IMG/VR virus record: IMGVR_UViG_3300042558_005120
Span: 45,207-109,206 of that record
Reading direction: 5' to 3' (one strand)
Length of the DNA: 64,000 bases
Origin: a virus
The notes beneath the pieces were generated by a model. The model ran no database searches. It had not been told where the DNA came from and worked only from the letters and a program-made list of their open reading frames with translations. The number at the start of each line of letters is the position of its first letter. Positions within the stretch are counted from its first letter, which is position 1. A program made the position numbers and the translations under genes. This document shows positions 1 to 8,406 of this stretch, one piece after another.

Positions 1-837
1 AGATTTTGGCCACATCAAAATCGAACCTATTTTACTCGTTACTGTAAATGTATCTTTAGGCAAGAAGTTAACATCCAAGTTTATTTTTTTTCCATCGAAG
101 ATAAATTCAAAATCTAGGTTTGAAATAACAGGGTCGTTCTTTTTTAAGTAGTTTCGGAAAACAAACATCGAGAAAAGATATTCAAAGTCCCATTCGCTGG
201 CTTTGAATGTGTCTTTTCTTGGAATAAATCGAACAGTCGTTCCAAGTGGTGTCCGATTTCTTTTGTTTAATTCTTCATGGAATTTTTTAAATTGCTTCCA
301 TTTGATTTGAAAAGAAACATCTAGGTTTACTGTATGGATTTCAAATTCATCCGAAAGCATATTTACTAATGCAGCACCCACGCCATTTGTTCCGATTAAG
401 GCATCTTCAGAAGTTTCATTATAAAAATTTGACCCGGCACGTAGCATTGACACTGCGGTCTCAACATTTGAAACTCCAGTTTTCGAGTTTTTCTTTTCGG
501 CATTGATAAATCCGTTTCCGGTATCAGTTACAGTAACTTCTCCGGATTGACTATCTATAGACACGGTAATTTTTTTCATTTCGCCATTAAGCCTTTTTGC
601 TTCATCAAAGGCGTTGTCTACTATCTCGTTAAGCATTTTATAAAAACCGACTGAAATTGTTTTACTTTTTTCAATCAATTTCCCGGATTCAATAATGTGA
701 ACTTTTTCTTCGCTCAGGTCGACAGAACCAACATACATAGTTGGCCTCAATAAAGTATGTTCAAAATCACTTAAAGAAACTATTTCCTTTGAGCTGCTTG
801 CGGACTTTTTAGATAAATTTTTTTCTTTCGTTGCCAT
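1..837 (-). CDS. 39: Type II DNA topoisomerase large subunit, N-terminal part (cut by window edge)
   Basis: This is the ATPase end of a T4 gp39-like type II topoisomerase, which relaxes or unlinks replicating DNA. The 279 visible codons carry the GHKL ATPase signatures in order: LRPTMYVGS near residue 30, NEIVDNAFDEAKR (the N-box with its catalytic Glu), DTGNGF (the G1 motif), and GTNGVGAALVNMLS (G2). The frame is still open at base 1, so the transducer and toprim parts lie outside. The ATG is one base from the TAA of the upstream gene, the tight junction seen across this operon. GyrB and ParE share the motifs; the T4-like context (nrdA/nrdB, polymerase, UvsW) favours the phage topoisomerase. 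Confidence 0.88.
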   Translation of the reverse strand, partial: MATKEKNLSKKSASSSKEIVSLSDFEHTLLRPTMYVGSVDLSEEKVHIIESGKLIEKSKTISVGFYKMLNEIVDNAFDEAKRLNGEMKKITVSIDSQSGEVTVTDTGNGFINAEKKNSKTGVSNVETAVSMLRAGSNFYNETSEDALIGTNGVGAALVNMLSDEFEIHTVNLDVSFQIKWKQFKKFHEELNKRNRTPLGTTVRFIPRKDTFKASEWDFEYLFSMFVFRNYLKKNDPVISNLDFEFIFDGKKINLDVNFLPKDTFTVTSKIGSILMWPKS

Positions 838-838
838 A

Positions 839-1495
839 TTAATAAGTAGTGTCAATAAAATCTTTTTTCAAAACAGAACATTTTTCGTATTCTTCGAGAA
901 TTTCAAAGTGCTTAATCATTTTACTAATTATATCAATTCTTTCTTTGGACGTTGCAAGTTTTATCTGCAAGAACATATCCGAAAAGATAATATTTTTTTG
1001 TTTAAACTTATCTGGATTTTTAATTATAAAGTTATAAACATTCGAATAAAATAATCCAATGTCGCCTTTGGTTTGAAGTTCATCTTCAGGATTAAATATC
1101 CATTCCTCAACGGGTTCTGTTGGTTCTATTCCTTCATTTACTTGTCTTTGATAATCAAGTGCCTTTTGGATTGTTAGCAAAACTCCATTATCTACAGCTT
1201 CTGTTTGATAGTCAGTCCTAACGTTTTCATCAAAAAGTTCAAGTTCATCAGGCATTTGTAAAACTGGGACTGTAACAACATCACCATAAAGTGGAACTCC
1301 AAAAACTAAAGATGCAATTTGATTTAATGGTTTTTTTCTAGCCATTCCGGTCTCATCGTAAATTAACCAAAAATGGTCAAAACATAAAGGGTCGATTGAA
1401 CTTCCGACTATATCATGGATTTCACCTAATGTAAATGATTCAGTTCTGGGATAAAGAACTGAAACCATGTGATCCACACTAATTTTTACTGCCAT
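839..1495 (-). CDS. Unknown protein, DUF3846-like N-terminal region
   Basis: A 218-residue soluble protein without signal peptide or membrane segment. Residues about 35-85 (around the HFWLIYDE, PLNQIASLVFG and YGDVVTVP stretches) look like the small DUF3846-type fold found in phage and plasmid proteins, but this is only a resemblance. The last 50 residues are helical and charged, with an EEYEKCSVLKK motif of the kind seen in UVR-type helix hairpins. It lies between nrdA and the topoisomerase gene, one base from the latter, so it is probably cotranscribed with early DNA-metabolism genes. I cannot assign a function. Confidence 0.7.
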   Translation of the reverse strand: MAVKISVDHMVSVLYPRTESFTLGEIHDIVGSSIDPLCFDHFWLIYDETGMARKKPLNQIASLVFGVPLYGDVVTVPVLQMPDELELFDENVRTDYQTEAVDNGVLLTIQKALDYQRQVNEGIEPTEPVEEWIFNPEDELQTKGDIGLFYSNVYNFIIKNPDKFKQKNIIFSDMFLQIKLATSKERIDIISKMIKHFEILEEYEKCSVLKKDFIDTTY

Positions 1496-1547
1496 AAATT
1501 AGACATTTTTTATTTTATATGCAAATTTTGCTATTGAGTTTTAACAA

Positions 1548-1579
1548 AAAAAGAAAGTCCGTTTCCAAACTTTCTTTTT
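1548..1579 (-). terminator. Rho-independent terminator after nrdA
   Basis: An 11-bp perfect inverted repeat (AAAAAGAAAGT / ACTTTCTTTTT, 10-base loop) sits six bases beyond the nrdA stop. On the minus strand the stem runs into a T tract, so it should end the nrdB-nrdA transcript; the A-rich other flank could make it work both ways. Confidence 0.72.
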
Positions 1580-1584
1580 ATTAA

Positions 1585-3984
1585 TTACGCCGAACATCCA
1601 AAACAGTCAAAAGGTGAATCTTTTGGTTTTTGTGGTAGAACATCGGGGTCTTTAGCCTTTTCAAATTTGCTAATATCAATGCCCAAATGCTTTGCGCCTG
1701 TCGAAATTGCCTTTCCTTTAAAGTAATATGAAAGTGTTTTTAATCCTTTTTTCCAAGAATAAAAATGTGCTGAAGAAAGTTTCGATAGCGTTGGTTTTCC
1801 AATATAAATATTCATTGATTGTGATTGGTCAATGAACGGCCCACGATCTGCGGCCATATCAATTAGTTCACGTTGCGGAATTTCCCAAATAGTTCGATAC
1901 TTTTGAATTAAGTGCTCTAATCTTTTAACTTTTGCTTCATACTTACGGTCGTCTGAGTCGAGATATCTATTGAAATTAATATTTTGAATTGAACCGTCAT
2001 TTAAAATGATTTCATCTTTCAAATCCTCGGACCAAATTCCAAGTTTTTCAAGGTCGCTGATTAAATACTTATTGATAATTGTAATTTCTCCACCAATTAC
2101 ACTGCGATTAAATATTGCTGAATGTGCTGGTTCAGTCATTTCATACGAACCAGTAATTTTTGCTGAACTCGCAACTGGCATTTGAGCTGTCACCAATGAA
2201 TTGGAGATTCCGTGCTCCATTATGTTCTTTTTAAGTTCTGCCCAGTCCCACATTCCTGACAAATCATCTTCTGTTAATCCCCACATATCCCATTGAAGTT
2301 TACCGTTTGCTACAGGTGAACCTTCAAAGTAGTGATATGGTTTATATTCTCCGGATTTGCACAATTCCATGCTTGCAGTTAATGCGGCAAAGTATATTGT
2401 TTCAAATATCTTTTTATTAAGCTGCTTAGCTTCAGGTGAAGTAAATGTTAAATCCAATAAATAGAAAACATCTGCGAGACCTTGTGTTCCAATACCGATT
2501 GCTCTTTGTTCTCGTCCACCTTTTTCTCCTTTTGCTGTTGAATAGTTGTTTATATCAATAACTAGATTCAATGCTCTGACTATTTTTTTAACTTCTTGAT
2601 ACAACTTATCAAAATCAAATCCATTGCCAGAAACGAAATTCTTTAACACAATAGACGATAGTGTACAAATCGCAGTTGTTTCCTCATCCGTTGCTTGGAA
2701 AACCTCAATACACAAATTTGATTGTTTTAAGACACCAATATTTTGGTGATTGGTTTTTCTATTTGCGCTGTCCTTTGCTGCTAAATAAGGAACACCCGTT
2801 TCAATCTGGGCTTCGATAATGCTGTTCCAAAGTTCTTGAGCTTTAACTTTAACACCAATTCCCGCATCGATTGCTAATTGATAATTTGCTTCATATTCTT
2901 CACCGTAACACTCGTGCAAAGGTTTAATCCCAGCTTTCAGAATATCATTTGGACAAAACAAATACCAGTCATCGTTAGACTCAACAGCTCGCATAAAGTT
3001 ATCTGGAACCCATAATGCTGTAAACAAATCTCGGGCACGTTGTTCATCCTTTCCTGCTTGTTTTTTGATTTCCAATAAATCAAAAATATCTTTATGCCAA
3101 GGCTCAATGTAAATTGCAGCAACACCCGGACGTCTGCCTTGTTGGTTAAAAAATCTTAATGACTCATTAACAATTTTTAAGTATTTCAATAGCCCACCTG
3201 CATAACCACCTGATGAAGAAAGCCGGCTTTCTTTACTTCTAATGTTTGACATACATAATCCAATTCCTGCAGCATCGGCTGAATAAACAGAGATATCTCT
3301 TAGCGTATTAAGCAATCCATCTCTGGAATCACCGTCATTATAATGCAAAACACAGGATGCCAATTGTGGTATCTTTGTCCCGGCGTTAATCATAATTGGT
3401 GTTGCCGGGGATATTAATTGATTTGATAAAGATTTATAATAGTCAATTGCTTCTTCAAATGTTTTTGTGACCCAAAGTGCAACTCTCATATACATATGTT
3501 GAGGACGTTCTACTACTACGCCTGTCGGCTTTCTCAACAAATACATTTCCCGTAAAGACTTCCAAGCAAAATAATCAAAATTAAAATCGTTATCATGGAT
3601 AAGTTCCGAGTCGATTTTTTCTGCTCCATACTTTTCAATAATGGCAATTAAACCAGGATTGATAATGCCGTCCTCAGCTAATTCCTTCATAGTTTCACTA
3701 AAGCTGGTTTTTGTTTCTCTGTGGTATGAAGAAATTGCAATACTTGCTGCAAGTTTAGAATAATCGTGGTGACTACCTGTATATGCTGCCGCCAACTCAG
3801 AAATAAGTTTGTCAATTTGAGAAGTTTTCAGAATACCATCAGTTGGTACTGATGTGATAACCTTTGCAAAAATCTCGACCGGGTTTGTTTTTAAGTTTTT
3901 GTTTGCTTTGTTAATACGAGTAAGGATCTTCTGTGGCGCAAACGAAACCACATCGCCGTTTCTTTTTTCAATTTTTAATGACAT
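1585..3984 (-). CDS. nrdA: Ribonucleoside-diphosphate reductase, class Ia alpha subunit
   Basis: Reduces ribonucleoside diphosphates to deoxyribonucleotides for phage DNA synthesis, with NrdB. It has 799 residues, normal for the family. An ATP-cone occupies roughly the first 90 residues. The redox cysteine pair is C211 (in ASCVL) and C440 (in AICTLS); the thiyl-radical site is N423-L424-C425-I426-E427. The C-terminal shuttle cysteines are C794 and C797 in DCFGCSA. All key residues are present and there is no intein. It follows nrdB after 16 bases and is followed by a terminator, so the two subunits form the end of one operon. Confidence 0.97.
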   Translation of the reverse strand: MSLKIEKRNGDVVSFAPQKILTRINKANKNLKTNPVEIFAKVITSVPTDGILKTSQIDKLISELAAAYTGSHHDYSKLAASIAISSYHRETKTSFSETMKELAEDGIINPGLIAIIEKYGAEKIDSELIHDNDFNFDYFAWKSLREMYLLRKPTGVVVERPQHMYMRVALWVTKTFEEAIDYYKSLSNQLISPATPIMINAGTKIPQLASCVLHYNDGDSRDGLLNTLRDISVYSADAAGIGLCMSNIRSKESRLSSSGGYAGGLLKYLKIVNESLRFFNQQGRRPGVAAIYIEPWHKDIFDLLEIKKQAGKDEQRARDLFTALWVPDNFMRAVESNDDWYLFCPNDILKAGIKPLHECYGEEYEANYQLAIDAGIGVKVKAQELWNSIIEAQIETGVPYLAAKDSANRKTNHQNIGVLKQSNLCIEVFQATDEETTAICTLSSIVLKNFVSGNGFDFDKLYQEVKKIVRALNLVIDINNYSTAKGEKGGREQRAIGIGTQGLADVFYLLDLTFTSPEAKQLNKKIFETIYFAALTASMELCKSGEYKPYHYFEGSPVANGKLQWDMWGLTEDDLSGMWDWAELKKNIMEHGISNSLVTAQMPVASSAKITGSYEMTEPAHSAIFNRSVIGGEITIINKYLISDLEKLGIWSEDLKDEIILNDGSIQNINFNRYLDSDDRKYEAKVKRLEHLIQKYRTIWEIPQRELIDMAADRGPFIDQSQSMNIYIGKPTLSKLSSAHFYSWKKGLKTLSYYFKGKAISTGAKHLGIDISKFEKAKDPDVLPQKPKDSPFDCFGCSA

Positions 3985-4000
3985 TATCTAATCGGTTTTT

Positions 4001-4951
4001 TTAAAAATCTTCTGTAAATGTGAGTGGCTCACCAATTCTCGCCTTTTGGTAGTCGATTGTTCTGCCTTCAAAGAAATTGTTTTTGGTTTCAATTGCTATC
4101 TGTTCCATAAATTTAAATGGATTACTAACTCCAAAATGTTTTGGTAATCCAAGTTTAACAAACAATCCGTCAACAACAAACTCTAAATATTGCTTCATCA
4201 AATTCGAGTTCATACCGATAAGTGAAACCGACAAAGATTCTGTAACAAATTCCTTTTCAATTTCCAAAGCGGAAAGTAGAATTTCTTTAATCTTTTCAGC
4301 AGAAGGACGTTGTTCGATATGGTTATTTAAAAGATTGATAGCAAAATCACAATGCAAATTTTCATCTTTAAAAATTAAACCATTTGCTTTTGCTAGTCCT
4401 AACATTAATCCTCTCGATTTTAACCAAAAAATTGAACAAAACGAACCGGAGAAAAAGATGCCTTCGACTGCGGCGAATGCAACTAATTTTTCTTGGAACG
4501 TCCCGTTCTTAATCCAATCAAGTGCCCAGTTTGCTTTTTTCTGAACGATTGGCATATTTTCCAAAGCGTTAAAGCATTCGGCTTTTTCTTTTGAGTTTGA
4601 AATATAAGTATCAATTAACTGAGAATAAGTTTCTGAATGCACGGTTTCCATAAAAATTTGTATCGAATAAAAAGAGCGAGCCTCAGGATATTGAACATCA
4701 TTATAAAAATTCAAGGCTAAGTTCTCATTAACGATTCCATCACTTGCTGCAAAAAATGCCAAGATATTTTTAATAAAAAAGCGTTCATTGTCTGTTAAAG
4801 ATTTCCAATCTCGGATGTCGTCTGACAAATCAATCTCGGCCGCGTGCCAAATTGCAGCTTCGTGTGCTTTATAAAAATCCCAAATATCGTGATGGATAAT
4901 TGGAAAGGTAACAAACCTGGCATTGCTCGGTTCTAAAATTTTTTCGTTCAT
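4001..4951 (-). CDS. nrdB: Ribonucleoside-diphosphate reductase, class Ia beta subunit
   Basis: Small subunit (316 residues) that houses the diiron centre and generates the tyrosyl radical used by NrdA. By comparison with the mouse and E. coli R2 proteins, the iron ligands are D71 (SDGIVNENL), E102 and H105 (METVHSE), E163 (VEGIFF), and E197 and H200 (DENLH). The radical tyrosine is Y109 (SETYS). The motifs are closer to the eukaryote-type R2 group, as in Bacteroidota. It starts one base beyond the stop of a 104-residue gene and precedes nrdA by 16 bases. Confidence 0.96.
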   Translation of the reverse strand: MNEKILEPSNARFVTFPIIHHDIWDFYKAHEAAIWHAAEIDLSDDIRDWKSLTDNERFFIKNILAFFAASDGIVNENLALNFYNDVQYPEARSFYSIQIFMETVHSETYSQLIDTYISNSKEKAECFNALENMPIVQKKANWALDWIKNGTFQEKLVAFAAVEGIFFSGSFCSIFWLKSRGLMLGLAKANGLIFKDENLHCDFAINLLNNHIEQRPSAEKIKEILLSALEIEKEFVTESLSVSLIGMNSNLMKQYLEFVVDGLFVKLGLPKHFGVSNPFKFMEQIAIETKNNFFEGRTIDYQKARIGEPLTFTEDF

Positions 4952-4952
4952 T

Positions 4953-5267
4953 TTATTCTGGTTTTTTTATTATATTTAAAATTTTCTCTACTAACGGGTA
5001 CTTTAAATGAGCACCTAATTCGGGTGTTAAGTATATAATCAGCAAAACAATAAATGAAAAATTATTTTCATCAACATAAGTAATTATATCAAAGTCTTCC
5101 CATTTTTCTGAATATGTCTCTAAATAGTCGACTATACTTTTTAATTTATTTTGGTCATCCTGAATCTCTTCTAGCGTATAATTTAGTTTTTTTATAATAT
5201 ACGGTTTGTTGGTACGGTTTTCTAATTTATTTATTATACTATCAATAATTTCAATTTTGGTTTTCAT
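4953..5267 (-). CDS. Unknown small protein between polymerase and nrdB
   Basis: A 104-residue protein, mostly helical, with a hydrophobic stretch FIVLLIIYLTPEL near residues 70-83 that is more likely a buried helix than a membrane anchor. It has no family I recognise. It starts one base after the TAA of the truncated polymerase gene and ends one base before nrdB. It does not resemble the missing fingers/thumb half of the polymerase (no KxxxNSxYG or DTDS motif). The tight packing argues that it is a real translated member of the operon. Confidence 0.65.
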   Translation of the reverse strand: MKTKIEIIDSIINKLENRTNKPYIIKKLNYTLEEIQDDQNKLKSIVDYLETYSEKWEDFDIITYVDENNFSFIVLLIIYLTPELGAHLKYPLVEKILNIIKKPE

Positions 5268-5268
5268 T

Positions 5269-6669
5269 TTAATTATTTAATTGTTGTTCTAAATATTGAA
5301 TTTCTGCTTCGATTGCTTCGTATTCTTTTTTTGCTGTTTTACGTTTATTATAATAATCAGTCAAAACTGTGCGAAAGATTGAATCTTCCTTTTTACTAAA
5401 AACTGCCCCGGATGCAGTCAAAATTTCCTTTTCAAAGTCAACAGTTTCCCCAACTTTAATGTTTCGCAAATAAGAGTCCGGAGAAATATTCCATTGGCGC
5501 ATAATAAATGGATATAGAGAAGCAAAGTCCAATGAACCCACCCATTCGTATAATCCAGTTTTCGGGTCAACAACAAAGGCACCTTCGTACTTGCCTTTTT
5601 TCTTTTCAACCTTTTCAGATTTTGGTATTACTTTATTTCGATTTAAACACTCACGGCACATCGCGGCTTCTGCCATATAGATTGGAGAAAATGCTCGATT
5701 GATTTCAACCTTGGTTATGTTTGCAAGTGTTAAAAATGTTTGCAATGTGTTGAGCTTTTCATCAATCAGTTCAACTAATTTGGTATCGACCACATTATAA
5801 AAAATATACGACTCAAAATCATTATTATATAATTCTTGTAGTGAACCGTTAAATTTTACTTTTTGTACACCCAATGCAGCACTTGCAACAAAGTCCAGGG
5901 TATTGTTTTCTTTAATGTCAACAACCCGATCCCATTTTTTATAGATATCCATATAGTCAACAATCAAACGGTGCATTGGCATCGGATTATCCTTTCCAAC
6001 TAATTTCCCAGAAACCGATGAAGGTTTCATATTTATATTAAGTCGCTTACAACGGTTTGTTAAATATTGCCAGTCAAATTTTGTAAAGTTCCAACCAGTT
6101 AGTAGTGGTAATTTTAAAATTGCTTTATGAAAAAAACTAACTAACATATCGTACTCACTTGAAAACTTCAAATAAGTAAATTCCATAACCATCCCATTCA
6201 ACTGCTTTTCCAAGTGTTGATTCATTCGGTTCTCAATACTTTTGATTTGTACTGCAGATAAATCCTTTAATCCCATACAGATCATTTTCTTGCCATTACA
6301 AAATGCAATTGCTGTTACTGGGTATTTTGCAGTTTCTGGTTTTGGCCATTCGTCTCCAATCTCGACCTCGATATCCATGAACCATTTCTTTGGAGTATTA
6401 AATTCGTAAATTTCATCTATGGTTCCTGACGGCAAAGATTCGATATATTCAATTACTCTAAAGTTAGAGATGTTCTTTGCCTTTTTCTTTTTTACTGGCT
6501 TGTCGTCCCACGATAAAGTACCAGGATAGGATTTTTCGCCGGACTTACAATACTCCCAATTATACATTTCCTCTTCAGGGATTCTTATGTTTTTTATCGA
6601 GATACCACCTTCTTTATTAAAAAAGGAAATGTTTAATTCTGAGTTTTCTTGTTCAATATCAATTATCAT
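5269..6669 (-). CDS. 43: Family B DNA polymerase, N-terminal half (gp43A-like)
   Basis: T4 gp43-type replicative polymerase, but only 466 residues against about 900. The N-terminal domain is followed by the 3'-5' exonuclease: ExoI in FMDIEVE, ExoII in GWNFTKFDWQYL, ExoIII in YNVVDTKLVELID. Next comes polymerase motif A, DFASLYPFIMRQWNISPDS, with one of the two catalytic Asp. The frame ends with TAA in a helix corresponding to the start of the fingers. Motif B (KxxxNSxYG) and motif C (DTDS) are missing and are not elsewhere in the window. Split gene 43 is known in T4-related Aeromonas phages. Here the next gene begins one base later, so the split looks settled rather than a recent frameshift. 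Confidence 0.92.
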   Translation of the reverse strand: MIIDIEQENSELNISFFNKEGGISIKNIRIPEEEMYNWEYCKSGEKSYPGTLSWDDKPVKKKKAKNISNFRVIEYIESLPSGTIDEIYEFNTPKKWFMDIEVEIGDEWPKPETAKYPVTAIAFCNGKKMICMGLKDLSAVQIKSIENRMNQHLEKQLNGMVMEFTYLKFSSEYDMLVSFFHKAILKLPLLTGWNFTKFDWQYLTNRCKRLNINMKPSSVSGKLVGKDNPMPMHRLIVDYMDIYKKWDRVVDIKENNTLDFVASAALGVQKVKFNGSLQELYNNDFESYIFYNVVDTKLVELIDEKLNTLQTFLTLANITKVEINRAFSPIYMAEAAMCRECLNRNKVIPKSEKVEKKKGKYEGAFVVDPKTGLYEWVGSLDFASLYPFIMRQWNISPDSYLRNIKVGETVDFEKEILTASGAVFSKKEDSIFRTVLTDYYNKRKTAKKEYEAIEAEIQYLEQQLNN

Positions 6670-6688
6670 ACTGTAAATTTTATAAAAA

Positions 6689-6721
6689 ATAGGATTTAAT
6701 TTTCTATGAATTAAACCCTAT
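6689..6721 (-). promoter_or_regulatory. Hairpin in the polymerase leader: terminator or translational operator
   Basis: Inverted repeat of 5 bp (ATAGG/CCTAT) and 7 bp (TTTAATT/AATTAAA) separated by one mismatch, with a 7-base loop. On the minus strand it is followed at once by TTTTTTAT, as in an intrinsic terminator for the genes upstream. It also lies only 20 bases before the polymerase ATG. In T4 and RB69 a leader hairpin is the operator that gp43 binds to repress its own translation, so either role is possible. Confidence 0.55.
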
Positions 6722-6743
6722 AAAGTTTTTTAAAAAAATATGA

Positions 6744-6807
6744 TAATTCTAAAACTTTTTTTCTGCTTTCTGCATAAAATAACTATGAGTAGTTTCGGAA
6801 GGTTAAG
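6744..6807 (-). promoter_or_regulatory. Conserved upstream element A (candidate early promoter of the polymerase gene)
   Basis: About 64 bases strongly resemble 59296-59358. A 17-base block (TAATTCTAAAACTTTTT on the + strand) is identical, followed by CATAAAA and AGTTT-x-GGAAGGT-x-AAG at matching spacing. Both copies lie upstream of minus-strand DNA-metabolism genes, here the polymerase and there the dUTPase-like gene, about 75-95 bases from the ATG. Which strand is used is inferred. Confidence 0.5.
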
Positions 6808-6816
6808 TATCTAAGC

Positions 6817-7425
6817 TTACCTTTGAGCAACATAACCAGACAAGATCTTTGCATCCTCAATCATTTGATCTTTATGAGTCATAACATCAGATTCTTTTTC
6901 TCCAATATGGTGCCCAACAATAAAACCAATTAAATACTTTTCAATTGAATAGATTGGAACAGTAACAAATTGAGTAACGCCCAGCTTTTCTAGCTCTTTT
7001 TTATCTTTGTAATCAATATCTTCAATATCAATAAGAAAGCATTTTTCAGACAGCATTCTTGTTACCCACTGCGGATATTCTGAAGTTAAAACGTTTTGTT
7101 GAAGTCTTTTGAGTTTTTCGTAACCGGGTGCAACAGATTCATAAGTCATTGAAAACTTCTTCATACTTTTGCCATGAAAGAATTTACCACCGTTATGAAA
7201 TTGAAATATTGAGGCCCTGTCAAAATGATAATTTTTTCTAAATGTTTCCAGCCATTCCTGAACTGCAATCATTTCAATAGCATCTACTTCATTAATTATC
7301 TCATCCTCTTTCTTTTTCTTCTGAGAAATTCTATAGTCTAATTTAGTTTTAACAACAACGGTAATTAATGCTACACAAATAGTACCAACTGTTGTAATTA
7401 GTGTCTGAATAACATCTACGCTCAT
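6817..7425 (-). CDS. Membrane-anchored GAF-like domain protein
   Basis: 202 residues. A hydrophobic segment at about residues 8-25 (TLITTVGTICVALITVVV) should anchor it in the inner membrane. It is followed by a basic linker, a helix, and a cytoplasmic domain resembling GAF: FDRASIFQFHNGG near residue 70, then FVTVPIYSIEKYLIGFIVG near 150-170. GAF domains bind small ligands such as cyclic nucleotides; none can be named here. It overlaps the next gene upstream by 4 bases (ATGA) and belongs to the same transcript. Phage proteins of this kind exist without a known role; a membrane sensor during infection is only a guess. Confidence 0.6.
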   Translation of the reverse strand: MSVDVIQTLITTVGTICVALITVVVKTKLDYRISQKKKKEDEIINEVDAIEMIAVQEWLETFRKNYHFDRASIFQFHNGGKFFHGKSMKKFSMTYESVAPGYEKLKRLQQNVLTSEYPQWVTRMLSEKCFLIDIEDIDYKDKKELEKLGVTQFVTVPIYSIEKYLIGFIVGHHIGEKESDVMTHKDQMIEDAKILSGYVAQR

Positions 7426-8021
7426 TTCATTTTGCTATTTTTCTTCATCCAACGTTTAACCCATTTTTTGTATTCCTCGTAGGACATAACTCCAATTTTA
7501 TCTTCTTTATTATCAATGTTGTTATCAAACCGGTCACCCGAACCAAGCGTGCCAAGTGTTGGCATTACCACATTACCAACACCGCTTGTATTATTCACAG
7601 TTGCAGGTGTACCAGGTGGAACTGGAACTGAGGAAACTCCAGATTCTGTTACTTCCTCCTCTTCATCTTCGATAAATTTCATAAATTTTTTCACTAATGG
7701 ATCTTTATTGTCTTTATTTGCGTATGGTAACATTGGCGCTACATTTGATACATAAGAATAAAATTGCGGAAAAGGCCCACCACTTAAAAAACCTGTTAAA
7801 TTTTCTTTAACTTTCTTTTTCGGTAAGTCTTTAATTTTTGTTTCAGCAAATCTTTTTAATTCGGCTTTTGACATTGAATCAGCAAGGTCAGAAATTTGAT
7901 CTCGGTATTCGGCGTCTATTTCTTTTGGGTCAGTACCTTCATCCCCGCCACTAAGCTTAAACTTTTTTACTTGATAGGCTTGTGCCATCAATTTCTGCTG
8001 AGATTGTGATACTGCTGGCAT
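7422..8021 (-). CDS. DUF3008-like phage protein
   Basis: 199 residues. The first 80 match the small phage family DUF3008: an opening MPAVSQSQQKLMAQAY, then a helical part ending in SMSKAELKRFAETKIKDLPKKK. A Pro/Gly/Thr-rich low-complexity linker follows (about 120-165), then a basic tail with MSYEEYKKWVKRWMKKN. The family's function is not known. It is translationally coupled to the GAF-like gene (4-base overlap) and begins one base after the preceding capsid-targeted gene ends, downstream of a candidate late promoter, so it could be a virion component. Confidence 0.62.
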   Translation of the reverse strand: MPAVSQSQQKLMAQAYQVKKFKLSGGDEGTDPKEIDAEYRDQISDLADSMSKAELKRFAETKIKDLPKKKVKENLTGFLSGGPFPQFYSYVSNVAPMLPYANKDNKDPLVKKFMKFIEDEEEEVTESGVSSVPVPPGTPATVNNTSGVGNVVMPTLGTLGSGDRFDNNIDNKEDKIGVMSYEEYKKWVKRWMKKNSKMK

Positions 8022-8022
8022 A

Positions 8023-8358
8023 TTAACCTAAATCTGTAATTTTGCTATGAACACGCTCACCAAGTTTTGAAAGAGAGTAATGCTTTTCTCCGTTTTTTTC
8101 AACAACATTAAAGTATTGCTCATTTCTTCTCACCCATTGCGGTGATGTTGTTCTTTGTGAGCCTTCGTTCATGCCTTTAATAAATTCGTATAGTGCAGCC
8201 TTTGTTACTGTTTTGTTTTCTTTAACAAAAGATAAAATTCTTTCACGAACAGGCGCATAGTCTGAAACAACTGTTGCTGGATGATTATCTGTGTATTTTC
8301 TTTTTACGGTTATAAGTGATTCACTTAAGAAAGTTTCGAAATCCATTATAAAACTCAT
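8023..8358 (-). CDS. Capsid-targeted protein with winged-helix-like domain
   Basis: 111 residues from the ATG at 8358. I chose this start because a longer frame would begin with GTG inside the GATATATACT promoter-like motif, and because the ATG gives a leader MSFIMDFETFLSE followed by S. That has the same 13-residue length and L-x-E end as the family leader. The remainder has a small helical domain resembling a winged helix: TKAALYEFIKGMN, WVRRNEQYFNVVEKNGEKHYSLSKLG. A DNA-binding protein packaged in the head and injected with the genome would fit, but binding is not shown. Confidence 0.6.
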   Translation of the reverse strand: MSFIMDFETFLSESLITVKRKYTDNHPATVVSDYAPVRERILSFVKENKTVTKAALYEFIKGMNEGSQRTTSPQWVRRNEQYFNVVEKNGEKHYSLSKLGERVHSKITDLG

Positions 8359-8370
8359 ATCTTTAATTTT

Positions 8371-8387
8371 TTTAGTATATATCACTT
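8371..8387 (-). promoter_or_regulatory. Candidate late promoter (GATATATACTAAA)
   Basis: Minus-strand AAGTGATATATACTAAA, centred about 20 bases before the ATG at 8358. The core GATATATACTAAA recurs exactly before the genes starting at 38346 and 56964. It is reminiscent in position and base content of T4 late promoters (TATAAATA). Confidence 0.6.
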
Positions 8388-8406
8388 AAGAGTTAGTGTA
8401 ATTTTA

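Noticed and set aside
4077-4544. 155-codon plus-strand frame inside nrdB
   Set aside because: Antisense shadow of a clear NrdB gene.
8359-8385. Extension of the 8023 gene to a GTG at 8385 (MIYTKKIKD...)
   Set aside because: The extra codons are the GATATATACTAAA promoter-like motif, and the leader is correct only from the ATG at 8358.
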